Assembly (NCBI RefSeq): GCF_905475395.1
Contig: NC_058342.1
Coordinates: 33,500,140 to 33,564,139, forward strand
Length of the DNA stretch: 64,000 nt
Direction of reading: 5' to 3'
Source: Chrysoperla carnea
Taxonomy: Eukaryota > Arthropoda > Insecta > Neuroptera > Chrysopidae
Positions 34,453-46,235 of the stretch are shown here, piece after piece (positions within the stretch are counted from its first letter, which is position 1; each line of letters begins with the position of its first letter). Below the pieces are notes generated by a model that had not been told where the DNA came from, searched no databases, and saw only the letters and a program-made list of their open reading frames with translations. The position numbers and the translations under genes were made by a program.

Positions 34453-35012
34453 AGATAAGCAAGGATTGAATAATACTAGGGATTTCAATAAAACTTTATA
34501 AATACATTTTTTGATTAAGAAAGGTTACAAAAATCACAAAAAAATTCCTAGGTCAGCGGGCTTTTTATTACTTTTTTTATCGTTCAAAGTTGGCTGAAAA
34601 AATGATGAATCATATAGGTTATCCTTTTCAATTGGATATTTCTATATCGAAAAATCTAGAGAGTGTGATAAAAAACTATCTAAAATATTTAGACAATCTT
34701 GTAGTTTATAATAATACCATCAAAATATAAGGTTGTCGATGATATCAAAACTAAATTTAATTATGAATTCATTATTTGATGAACAGAGACGACTATAGTT
34801 AGTTTATTGATGATTGAAGAGCGATATCGATATTATTAAATTTATAAGCATCACTTGCACACAATATATTAAATATTTTTGTAGTTGCGTGGTATTGTAA
34901 AGCTAAAAATAACTCATTACTTGACTTCAAAACAGGTATTTGGTTTATATGTATGTACCGTGCAATAAACCAAAACTTTTTTACAAAACTGTAGGCTTAC
35001 AATGACCTTAAT
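34453..35012 (+). repeat. Family A repeat upstream of the transporter gene
   Basis: Near full length, from GAGATAAGCAAGGATTGAAT to ACTGTAGGCTTACAATGACC. The open frame F-Y-R-S-K-L-A-E-K-M-M-N-H-I-G-Y-P-F-Q-L and ISKNLESVIKNYLKYLDNLV is intact. Confidence 0.8.
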
Positions 35013-35564
35013 AAAAATAGTTTTTTCTTAATTTCCACCGACTAGTTTTGGGGAAATCTATATGAAAACATATCATCAATCTACCGCCTACTTTTGAAGT
35101 CATATTTTTTATTTAAATAATCAGGCAACACCCCCACTAAAATTTTCAGAATTGATTTAGGCTTATTCCAACTTCATATAAAAAAAGTCAAGCTTTTTAT
35201 CGAAAATTACCCTGTCGCCCGTACATCCTTAAAATATCAAAGTAATATTTTATGTATTATATATTTTATGAGTGGGAACGAATGTACTTATACGGAGGTT
35301 GTGTGGAACCCACACTAAATTGACTAGCACAGACATTAGAAGTATATTCAGATATTCAGTATTCAGTTATATCTGAAATGTGATTTAGAACCAGTTCACA
35401 TCATGTATAACTGAGAACAACCCATCCGATCATCACTTTGTACCTTTTTTTTGTTTTTTGGGAGACATTAAATATGAATATAAATCAAATGAAAAATAAT
35501 TGTTTATAACAATTAATCGTAATATATTGCTAAACAAAAATTTATCGTTAAAAAAACGAAAAAA

Positions 35565-38500
35565 ATGGCAGCGTATTCACCAACGGAACGTAAAACTGAG
35601 CGAAGTTACATTATGGAAGGTAGACAAATGTATTCAGAAGATCAGGTAATTTGAATATTTATATAAAACTTGTTTTCGTATAGGCAATTGTTATAACTTA
35701 ACTGTTATGTTTCAGGCTAGTAGTATTGAATCAAATGAACATGCTTTTGACGATATGAAGCAATTAATAGGGGTACGTTTACATAAATATCCTGTTCGAT
35801 TATTCCCGTTTTTCTTACTCCCACGTTTTATTTTATAGGAATCCGATGAAAAGTTGAATACGTTACCAATGGCGAGTTTTAATTTTATTAATTCGATTAT
35901 TGGAAGCGGTGTTATTGGTATGTTTAAAAAACTTTTATACTTTTTCGCTAGAAATATGGATCCAAGTTGTAAAGCATGAAATTTGGGTACATTGTATCCA
36001 ATGTCCAGGAATTTCGACGTGATAATTAAATTTTATGGGTTCTCACTAGAAATATGAATCCAAATTATAAAGCATGAAATATGGGTACATAAAAAGGGAA
36101 TGTGTGAGGAATTTTTTTATGGATCAGTACCTCGAAAATTACCTTCCAAATTTTGTCATGGACGAAGGATCCTAAATACGTTGCTATTAATGTTCGCATG
36201 TGTGAATTATATGTACTATATATGTAAATTCTTATACTTCTGTTCGAAAAGAATTAAGGGATAACTTTTCCCCCAAACTTTTTCCTCGACTTTTATTTAT
36301 CAAACTATATGATATGGGACGAAAATTTTTATTGTTGTTGGTAGTATTGTAAGGTGTCGTTGAAACGGATTTTATAAATGAAGACTTTTAGTGTTTCTGG
36401 AAAACTACTTGCCCAATCGTGAAATAAACCCTATTTCTGTAATTTTTGGGTCAAAATTACCTTATGTACCAAGTTTTATCCGAATCGGAGATAATAATTT
36501 TGTTTCGATTTTTTGCAATTTTCTTAAGGGGTACCCCTTAGAAAAAATCGAAAAAATCGTGAAAAAGTTTTTGTTTCGGAATTTGATAAAACTCAGTTTT
36601 TAAGGTAAATTTGACCCAAAAAATTCAAAAATCATGTTCATTTAACGATTGGGCGAACAGTTTCTGAGAAAAACGATATCGCGGATCGATTTTTTACTTT
36701 ATCTGTTAACCTATTCGCCCAATCGTAAAATAAACACGATTTTTGTAATTTTTGGGTCAAAATTACCCTATGTACCAAGTTTTATCCGAATCGGAGACAA
36801 TAATTTTGTTTCGATTTTTTTCAATTTTCTTAAGGGGTACCCCTTAGAAAAAATCGAAAAAATCGTGATAAAGTTTTTGTTTCGGAATTTGATAAAACTC
36901 AGTTTATAAGGTAAATTTGACCCAAAAAATTCAAAAATCATGTCCATTTAACGATTGGACGAACAGTTTCTGAGAAAAACGATATTGCGGATCGATTTTT
37001 TAATTTATCTGGAAACCTATTCGCCCAATCGTAAAATAAACACGATTTTTGTAATTTTTGGGTCAAAATTACCCTATGTACCAAGTTTTATCCGAATCGG
37101 AGATAATAATTTTTTTTCGATTTTTTGCAATTTTATTAAGGGGTACCCCTTAGAAAAAATCGAAAAAATCGTGAAAAATTTTTTGGTTCGGAATTTGATA
37201 AAACTCAGTTTATAAGGTAAATTTGACCCAAAAAATTCAAAAATCATGTTCATTTAACGATTGGGCGAACAGTTTCTGAGAAAAACGATATCGCGGATCG
37301 ATTTTTTACTTTATCTGGTAACCTATTCGCCCAATCGTAAAATAAACACGATTTTTGTAATTTTTGGGTCAAAATTACCCTATGTACCAAGTTTTATCCG
37401 AATCGGAGACAATAATTTTGTTTCGATTTTTTTCAATTTTCTTAAGGGGTACCCCTTCGAAAAAATCGTGAAAAATTTTTTGGTTCGGAATTTGATAAAA
37501 CTCAGTTTATAAGGTAAATTTGACCCATAGAATTCAAAAATCGTGTTCATTTAACGATTGGACGCACAGTTTCTGAAAAAAACGATAACGCGGATCGATT
37601 TACCCGTTAAATCACGCCGATTTCTAGAATTATCTTAGAAACTACTTATGCAATTGTCCAATGAAGTAAATTTTCTTCCCAATTTGGACAAAATCAATCA
37701 ACTGTTATGAAAAAATTATGAATAATTTCACGTTTTCCTCCAAACGGAACCATATTTTTAGCCAAGGAATATTTCGATTATAATTAATTTTTTTGGATTT
37801 TTTTTAGGTATACCGTATGCCTTACATGAAGCAGGATTTGGATTAGGAATTATTTTATTAACATTTGTTGCATACGTTACCGATTATTCGTTGATATTAA
37901 TGGTACGATCTGGCCATTTATGTGGACAATATTCATATCAAGGTATTATGGAATCCGCATTCGGACGTACCGGTTACTTTCTTTTGGGAATTTTACAATT
38001 TATGTATCCATTAATCGGTAAGATTTCAATTTTATACTCTTTAATCTTTTAAGAACTGCTCGTTCATTCCAAAATTACGATATTGCAAAGTATGATCCCA
38101 AAAATAAACGAATGAACCGATTTTAATTTTTTTTTGGCGAGCTTAGACTTTCATGCAGGAGCTGTCACAGTGATGACGAGGAGGAGACAATGCCTCATCT
38201 TCTCTGTCACTGCCCACCTCTTGTTATGAGGAGATGGACTTACTTGAGCTAGCCTCTCTTTGACGACCTCTCCGACCTAAGTCAGTCGACGTCAAAGCCC
38301 TCCTCCAAGTGGTGCATGGAGTAGTGGCCGGGGATGGGCCAACCCATTAACGGTATCACAACGGACCCTATGGTCTAAGTGTGTCCCAACCCAGGACAGC
38401 CACTCTAACCTAACCTAACGTAGACTTTCATGTCGGAGCTTAGAGTTTTGTACCCGAAAAAAAACTATAAAATTGGCGATGATCTTCAAAATTGATTCAG

Positions 38501-41500
38501 TTTGGAAAAGGCATGACAGATAAGTTTAACCTATAAATAATTACTATTGAAAAAAATGTTCAAATAAATCTGGCTCAATTCATTTCGAAAAGTGAAATGA
38601 TAAAATAATTAGGTAATTCAAAACAATAATTCAAAAGAACAAACTCAACTCAAATATTTCAATTTTAATTAAAATATTTCCAAAAATTTATCCCAAAAAA
38701 ATGATAGATCTCTAAGTATCCTTTTCATCTCATCTGATGTCCTTGACCATCACTTTGATATTGATTTAAGAAGGAGTGTTATAAGTTTAAAGTTTTTATC
38801 TGTACGTCCGTGTGTTTCTCAGTGGCATCGTAGACCTTACACGGTCAAACCAACTTGTTTCCAAAAATCGGGTTTACAAAAAATAAATTTTTGGGGGTTT
38901 TTTAAATTTTGTAAATTTCACAGAATATCTTTCGTCCCTAATACTTGTCTCTCTTTTTTTGCAGCTATGGTTTCATATAACGTGGTTGTAGGTGATACAA
39001 TTACAAAAGTATTAGTTCGTGTGTTCGACAGTGGCCCCGATTCGTTATTTGCAAAACGAGCATTTATTGTATTTATTGCAACACTGTTTATAACAGTTCC
39101 ATTATGTTTGTATCGTGATATTGCAAAATTAGCAAGAATATCATTTTTAAGTTTGCTATGTGTTGCCTTCATATTGTTAGCGATTTTTATACGTATGGGT
39201 AGTATGAGCGAAATTGTGTATGTTATCCAAGTTTTTTTTCTCATTACAAGTTTGTTCTATTTTTACTCTTAAGGAGATGTACAAGGATTGGATAAAACTA
39301 GGGATTCCAATAAAACTTTATAAATACATTTTTTGATTAACAAAGTTTCCAAAAATCACAAAAAATTCTTAGGTCATCGGGCTTTTTATTAATTTTTTTA
39401 TCGTTCAAAGTTGGCTGAAAAAATAATGAATCATATAGGTTATCCTTTTCAATTAGATAAATCTAGAAAGTGGGATAAAAAATTATCTAAAATATTTAAA
39501 CAATCTTGTAGTTTATAAAAATACCATCAAAATTATGAAGTTGTCGATGATATCAAAACAAAATTTTAATTTAATTATGAGTTCATCGAAGATCCATCAT
39601 TTGATGAACAAAGACGACTATAGTTAGTTTATTAATGATTGAAGAAAGATATCTATATTAACAAATTTATAAGCATCACTTGCACACAATATATTATATA
39701 TTTTTGTAGTTGCGTGGTATTATAAAGCTAAAAAAAATCACATTATTTGACTACAAAGCATGTATTTGATTAATAAGTTAACCTTAAAATCGCGTCTAAG
39801 TATTGCCAGCATGGTATTTCAGTTTCTGAGAAATACGATCTTGCGTATCGATTTTATACTGTATCTGGAAACCTACTCGCCCAATCGCAAAATAAACCAG
39901 ACTTTTGTAATTTTTGGGCCAATATTACACTATGTACCAAGTTTTATCCGAATTAGAGACAATAACTTTGTATCGATCCCTTTGCTCGCCAATATTAGCT
40001 ATACCTTTAGAATTATAAATAGAACAAACTTTCAAGGAGGCTTTCTCATTTAGAATTGCGAAAAAACTCATTTTTTAAGAATTTAAAAGAGCTTTTTCTA
40101 ACTTTTTAAAGATTTACTGTCTAGTTTTTATTAAAACGAATCAAAAACCTTTTGATTTTTAAAGATCGATAGCGTAGACGTACCAGCTTGAAAGAACATA
40201 GTTTCAAGAAAAACACGTTTAAAGTTTTTTTACAAAGCACCGCTTTTTGTAGAAATCGATTCATGTATGTGGCTATGACACTTTTTCTACTTCGAATGTC
40301 TTCATCAAATTTTTTGAAAGTATTTCTTTCTTTATGTAAAAAGAAATTGTTTTTTTTTTTTTTTGAAAATTTTAAATGAGAAAGTTCCATGAAATTTATC
40401 TCATTGAATTTTTTGCTACATTTCTTTTTTATCTGTTAAGACCAACACATGAAAATGCATGGCGATTTGCAAATTGGGATATTATTCCATCGATTGGAAT
40501 AATGGCATTCGGTAATAATTTATTTTATTCACTGAGAAAAAGCCGTTCCATAAATATTAATAATTAAATTTTTTTTTATAGCTTTTATGTGTCATCACAA
40601 TACATTCTTAATTTACACCTCAATTGAGAACGCAAGCCAAGAAAAATGGGATAAAGTAACACATGCCAGTATTATTACCAGTTTTTTGGTTGCCTGTTTA
40701 TTTGGTGTTGCTGGTTATGCAACTTTCACAGCATATTCTCAAGGTAAGCAAAAAAATATGAGTTTTTTTTTAATAAAATTTAACTCTATTGAAAAAATAA
40801 ATCTGTTATGGAATCAAAAAGACGCTCATGTCCCACCATCTTCGAATCAAGTAGGAACCCGACTGCAAAAACATGCAAAACGTAAAAAGCCAGTTTATTG
40901 ATCGACAAAATTAGTAATTTTTGTGAATCGGGAAAAATTGTGGAAAGTTTGTGATTTTTTCAAACAGAAATTAAAAGTATTACATTACGGGAAAATTTTT
41001 GAGTTCGATTTTCATATAAGCGGTAATCAAATGATCTCGTTAAGGTTTTGATGTGCAATCTATTGTGTATAACATGTGTATAACTGTTACACTTGGGTGC
41101 TGTAGACAAAGCATCTATTTTTTAAAACTGACAATAACCTGACGGACACAGTACACATTTGAGTGGTTACCTACCGATACAGAATGACAACTCAGCCAAC
41201 GTACATACATTATACGTCTTCGAATTTTTCCTATTCATTTCTATTTATTTATAAGCATCTATTGTTTGAAACTGACAATAACCTGACGGACACAGCACAC
41301 TATATAATTTTGTGTGTGTGTGTTCTCAAAAATTACTCACCCAATCGTCAAATGAATTCGATTTTTGAATATTTTGTGTCAATTTTGCCTTTTAAACTGG
41401 GTTTGATTAAATTTTGGCCCAAAAAATACGAAAATCGGGTTCATTTTATGATTGATTGCGTAGTTTCGTCCAACATTCTATACAAAGATCGATTTCAGAC

Positions 41501-43928
41501 AATTACTTAGAAAATATCGGCCTTCAAATGAATTAAATTTTCGATTTCTTATCACCCTAGAGTTGCAGTCGGGTAAAATAAAATTCAGATTTGATAGATG
41601 AGAAGGACGTAAGCGTAAAGTAAAATAAATTTAACAAATATAATTCCTTATTGTAAAAGTGTGGAAGGCGATTATTAGAGAATGGAAAATATGGAAATTT
41701 GAAAAAACTAATGCACACAAGTTAAACAAATTGCTCGACACGTAAGTGTGAGAACTCATGTAACTCAGTGACGTCTATATTACCCTTTAACGAAGCTGCA
41801 CAAATCTTTATCGATCATTTTATGTATTTCGCTACACCAAATTTTTTCTAACTTTCAGCTATATTTAACTTGTTATCCTGCGCATTATACGTTCGCTTCA
41901 CCAAAAATTATCCGCCCAGTGTGCAATGTATAATGTGACTATATTTAGCCTTGTACCCAAAACCCAATCATCCAATACCCTCGACAATGACGGATTTAAG
42001 CGATCGAAAAAGAGCAATTGAAAAAGGAGCAGATTAGCCACCCCCTCCGAAGAAAAATGAAAGCAAAATTGTCAAAAGATAATCGGGTTTTTATTTTTCT
42101 TCGAAGAAAGATGATTCTTAGAGAAATAATCACTATGACGTCAACGGACTCTACCCTCTTTGTCTGTTTTCTTAAATCCGTTACTGTCAACACCCCCCCC
42201 CCCCACTTACCGTCTCCCATAACCCCAAAAATTTGTTTTTATTTTTTAAACTTACTATTTTATTAACATCCTTTTATAGTCCTCGATCTAAGTCTGGTTC
42301 TGTGGGAAAATTCACGTAGAATTTTTTACTCCTGTTTTAAGTGATCGAAACCTGTTCAAGATTACGAGTAGAAATTTTCTTCTAGACTATTTATTTAACT
42401 TTTTCGAAGAAAATTATACTGACAAATTTTCCTTTAGAACCTACTGGATTCGGGATTAATAATTCACGATAAAAAAGTATTTTTCTAAAGAAAATTTAAA
42501 TTTTTTAGGTGATTTGTTAGAAAATTATTGTTGGGATGATGATTTAATGAATTTTAGTCGAATTTTATTCAGCGGTAAGTAATAAAAAGGTGTCCACATT
42601 CTGGAAAATCAAGGAAGGTCCAAAATTTGTATGAGAAAATATCGATAGTCATCGGACAGTCTATCACAATCTTGGAGAATTATGTAAAACTCCGGAAAAT
42701 TTTGGAATTCTGAAATTCATTTTTAGTTTTTTCGGTATAATATCACCAAATCTTGAAAAATCTTTGATTGAAAGCTGTGGACACCCTAAAAAAAGGTACC
42801 TATCCCCAACAAAAGGGGATGGGTGGTCAAAAATAAAAATAATAATCGTTTTAAATTATTTTAGGTACAATTTTATTGACTTATCCAATTGAATGTTTCG
42901 TAACACGTGAAGTAATTGAGCACACATTTTTCCAAAATGATCCAAATATTCCAATATCCGTAAATCGTCATTATGCGGTCACGTTAATTATAATTGCGGT
43001 AACATATACGATTAGCATGACTACGGATTGTTTGGGAGTTGTTTTGGAACTAAACGTAAGTGGTTTTTTCTGCTAAAAAAAATTATTTTTTAAATCGATC
43101 TATGACACTGAACCGATCCGGTGAATCGATTTTTCGCCATAGAAAAATCAAGCAATATTATCGAAGAAATCTATAATTGCGAACATTGGGGAATTCGATA
43201 ATCAAGAACGTTTGCTGATGACTGAAAAGTGTCAAGGGCCAGTTTCAGTCCGACGAGTATTCACAACAATTTATTTTTATTGATTACTTCGATAATTTTG
43301 ATAGAATTATCTCGAAAATATATGAATTACGAAAAGAAAATCGAGCTCAAAAAATTATTGACAACGAATAGGCGTGCAATAATTTTGCAAAGGATTTTGG
43401 AATGCGGTATCCATGCGCAATTATTTTAATTATAAAATAATAAATTGCACTAATTAGGGGTGCCGGGGTCATGGGGATATACAACTACTGGTCAAATATG
43501 GAAGTAGAGATAGAGAAAATCGATTTTTAAGAAATTGATTTTTGTGAATTTGATTCAAATCGATTTAAAATTCGATCTTTTTCAGAAAGAATCGCCATCC
43601 CTAATCCCAATCTGCCATCATCCATTTTTATAATAATTTGTTTTGTTAATTTTTACAGGGTGTGTTGGCAGCGGTTCCATTAGCATACGTATTACCAGCA
43701 ATGACATATTTAAAATTAGAAGAAGGTTTTATATTATCCAGAAGAAAATTACCAGCATTAGGTTTATTAATTTTTGGATCAACCGTTGCAATATTAGGTG
43801 TACTATTTTTAATATTAGACTTTGATCAAGTTGATACCTGTTCACATGGTAAAGTTATGTCATATTGTCAACCAAATTCAACGATTAGTATAATAAATAC
43901 AACAACGCTTTTACCTCCCACCGTTTAA
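35565..43928 (+). CDS. Amino-acid transporter, SLC38 family (SLC38A11-like)
   Basis: Ten exons: 35565-35645, 35716-35772, 35839-35917, 37808-38017, 38965-39217, 40441-40511, 40582-40743, 42509-42574, 42865-43055 and 43659-43928 (stop TAA). They total 479 codons and every junction agrees in phase. After about 55 cytoplasmic residues comes NFINSIIGSGVIGIPYAL, the first transmembrane segment of the amino acid/auxin permease fold with its unwound G-S-G motif. About ten more hydrophobic segments follow (for example IILLTFVAYVTDYSLILMV, FIVFIATLFITVPLCL, SFLVACLFGVAGYATF, LGLLIFGSTVAILGVLFLI). MCHHNTFLIYTSIENAS and TGTILLTYPIECFVTREV-like stretches match the SLC38 group, and the overall pattern is closest to the SLC38A11 branch. 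It should be a multipass membrane protein that moves neutral amino acids, possibly sodium-coupled; substrate is not shown. The exon 5 donor was chosen as GTATGT at 39218, which joins to PTHENAW in phase. Large introns 3, 4, 5 and 7 are full of repeats. Confidence 0.9.
35945..36092 (+). repeat. Short direct duplication in transporter intron 3
   Basis: The block CTAGAAATATGGATCCAAG... ending in GGGTACAT near 35990 is repeated with changes about 99 bp later (36046-36092). Confidence 0.65.
36380..37605 (+). repeat. 306-bp satellite array in transporter intron 3
   Basis: Four successive monomers. The palindrome AAGGGGTACCCCTT begins at 36526, 36832 and 37138, and a slightly altered form at 37444, each exactly 306 bp apart. 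Other landmarks: TATGTACCAAGTTTTATCCG and TTTGGGTCAAAATTACC. Because 306 is divisible by three, each unit yields a similar open frame of about 85 residues; these are not genes. Confidence 0.95.
38156..38420 (+). mobile_element. 5'-truncated non-LTR element with AACCT tail and 12-bp target duplication
   Basis: Flanked by TAGACTTTCATG on both sides (38144-38155 and 38421-38432). It encodes CRSCHSDDEEETMPHLLCHC followed by an in-frame stop, then the conserved 3' UTR (GGGATGGGCCAACCCATTAA, ATCACAACGGACCCTATGGT). The 3' end is CTAACCTAACCTAACG. It lies in transporter intron 4, same strand. It is a classic target-primed insertion. Confidence 0.9.
39275..39778 (+). repeat. Family A repeat in transporter intron 5
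   Basis: From TACAAGGATTGGATAAAACT to ACTACAAAGCATGTATTTG. The short frame is broken here by a stop (TATTAA for TATTAC) and a deletion. Confidence 0.75.
39815..39985 (+). repeat. 306-bp satellite fragment in transporter intron 5
   Basis: TTTCTGAGAAATACGATCTT through CTATGTACCAAGTTTTATCC follows the intron 3 monomer, with more changes and no palindrome. Confidence 0.7.
41105..41310 (+). repeat. Family J direct repeats in transporter intron 7
   Basis: AAACTGACAATAACCTGACG followed by GACACAG(T/C)ACAC occurs at about 41129 and again at about 41269. Related, reversed copies lie in yurt intron 2 (56.8-57.0 kb). The intervening sequence is unrelated. Confidence 0.65.
41330..41530 (+). repeat. Diverged 306-bp satellite fragment, intron 7
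   Basis: TTACTCACCCAATCGTCAAA, ATTTTTGAATATTTTGTGTC and CCAAAAAATACGAAAATCGG match monomer blocks with many changes. A run of C lies further on at about 42190-42204. Confidence 0.45.
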
Positions 43929-45895
43929 TAGAGTGGGAGGGGGGTAGTGAACTTTAGAACACCAAAGAACTAGTTCAATATTTCTTTTGTTCAATTCGAA
44001 ATTAATCGTTAAGTTTACTAAATCGATTGGAATCCTCATTTTCATCATATTATTTTTTGGATTGGATTGTTTCCAAGAAACAGTGGTGGATCCAAGTGGT
44101 GGGCAGTTTTTACAATTACACTCCCCTCCAATGGAATACAAAATTTAATCTGACGATGAATGATAAACGATTTCTAGACAGTAGAATGTAATTAGAGTTT
44201 CCACCCGATCAGATTTAATCGGGAGACTTCCGAAATCGTGTGGTCTCTCCCGACTCCCGATATCAACGTAAAGCCTCCCGAATTCAGTAAAAAAAAAAGA
44301 TATTTTCTCAAATTCAGGTGAATTCGACAATTATGAGCAGCATATCCCGACTTTCTGGTTTATCTCCCGATATTCCAGAACTTGGAGGTGGCAACTCTAA
44401 CTGTGATAGAGAAGGCACTCACATTGGGAATCCCCTTTTTTATCCACCAGTGAGATGAAAAGAAAGCAAGTTGGAAATCTCAATTCTCCAGTTTTTAAAC
44501 CAGAGACTACGAGAGAATTTTCTTCTTTGTTCCACGGTTTTCAACATCATGGGTCAGCTATTAACCCTCCAGGCTGGTCGTCTTTCGTACCAAAATTACT
44601 ACTTCTTGTGACGAGAGAAAATCTCACGCTAGTACGCAAGCGCCAAGAACGTATATTCAAAATTTATTTACAATCTAATTTTATATTATATATGTTTACG
44701 TGTGAAAATACATTAATTCATATGAAGGAATAGTATATTAAATTTACTTAATAGTTATCATATTTTATTTATGTCATCTGTCATTGAAAACATAGTTTAT
44801 CTACGGAGATAGTCGAAGTATAACGAAGCCATCCGAATTATGGTTTGTTTCTTAACCGGCTTTACTGAAGTGATGAGAAAAACTGTCAAATCTCCTGTAA
44901 AGCACGATTTGTGAAAATAAAAAATTTTCAGTTTTAAAATAAGCGTGAGAGAATCAACCACTCTGAAGGGTTAAGCACTGTGACCTCGAGTACCCGCTTT
45001 AGAAGGAATCCAACCCAGTCCAACATGAAACTTAATGATAGATCCCGAATCCATTATGTACCTGATTCGTTGTTGGTTCATCCAGAATGTATATTAATCA
45101 TTAATTTGGTCAAAAATGAGGATTCTAATTTATTAATTATCCTTAATTTAAGTTTTTTATGACAAATACTTCTAAACCTAGAATTGAAAGGTGTGCAATT
45201 ATCCTTATATTCCTTAATCCATACACCATCGGCGTCTAAACAAAACCTGTAAATGCTTTAGCGATGTAAAAAATCTAAAATTAATTAAAAAAGGCTAAAA
45301 TACGTCGATGATATAAACCATACATTTTAAGTTGATCCCTCGAAGTCTTCGAAGAATTTCAAAATAAGTATGACAATATAAAGCGTCTGTTCTAAAATTC
45401 AATCCAGCTGTCTGGTAGAATGAATTTATGGTGATGACGTCATATCAAGCTATAATCAGTAAGCTGAATGGGATTTAAGACCACACGCTAAAAATTAAAA
45501 TATATTTATTGTAATAGTGAACATAATGCTTACCATAAATTAGGACAAATCGATTTTAAGTACAAATTGTTGAATTATTTAAAACTCGAGAATATTTATT
45601 TTTACGTTATTTTCAACGCGCAACGCCGCCTTAATATTCCAACTCATTTTTAAAACGATTACACTCGCTAAAAATTAAGGAACAAAAAATTCAAATCTTG
45701 GAGGGCGGTAAGCAAAGGAATGGAGAGTTTTTCTTACGGAAAATATCTTCGAAAATTGAAGAAAATACATCTTTAAACAGATCTCGGTCCACCAGAGTTT
45801 ATAAGTACTTAAGAATCCTACAAATTTTCAAAATTCTTCGATTTTTTCCCTCAACTGCTATATTTTTGTCCAAAATCTGTTTTGGTATAAAAATT
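43929..45895. other. Transporter 3' flank and intergenic
   Basis: No further gene. Frames at 43911-44141, 44455-44733, 44980-45162 and 45698-45901 are unrecognised and not spliced to anything plausible. No clear polyadenylation signal could be chosen. Confidence 0.4.
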
Positions 45896-45897
45896 CC

Positions 45898-46235
45898 TTA
45901 GGTTAGGCTAGGTTAGAGTGGCTGTCCTGGGGTGGGACACACTTAGACTAAAGGGCCCGTTGTGATACCGAAAAAGGGTTGGTTCATTCCCAGCCACTAC
46001 TACTTCTTCATGAACCATTTAGAGCTGTTTAAGAAAAGCAAAAGTGCTTTGACGTCAACGAACTTCAGGTCACAGGATCGTCAAAGAAAGACTGGCTGAA
46101 GTAAGTCCATCTTAGAGGTGAACAGTAACAGAGAAGATGAGACATTGTTTCTGGCTCCTCCCCACTGTGACAGCACCTAATCGTGATACACTGTCAGGCC
46201 CAGCCCAAAATTCATTAGGCATATGAGAACTTATC
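45898..46235 (-). pseudogene. Non-LTR 3' end, AACCT-tail family, degraded copy
   Basis: The minus strand runs from a damaged RNase H C-terminus to CACTCTAACCTAGCCTAACC at about 45900. Landmarks shared with the 20.0 and 38.2 kb copies include GACGTCAA, ATGGACTTACTT and GTATCACAACGGGCCC. Confidence 0.8.

Noticed and set aside
36391..37512. Four similar open frames of 70-86 residues in a row
   Set aside because: They repeat at exactly 306 bp and lie in an intron satellite array. The length being divisible by three explains the shared frame.
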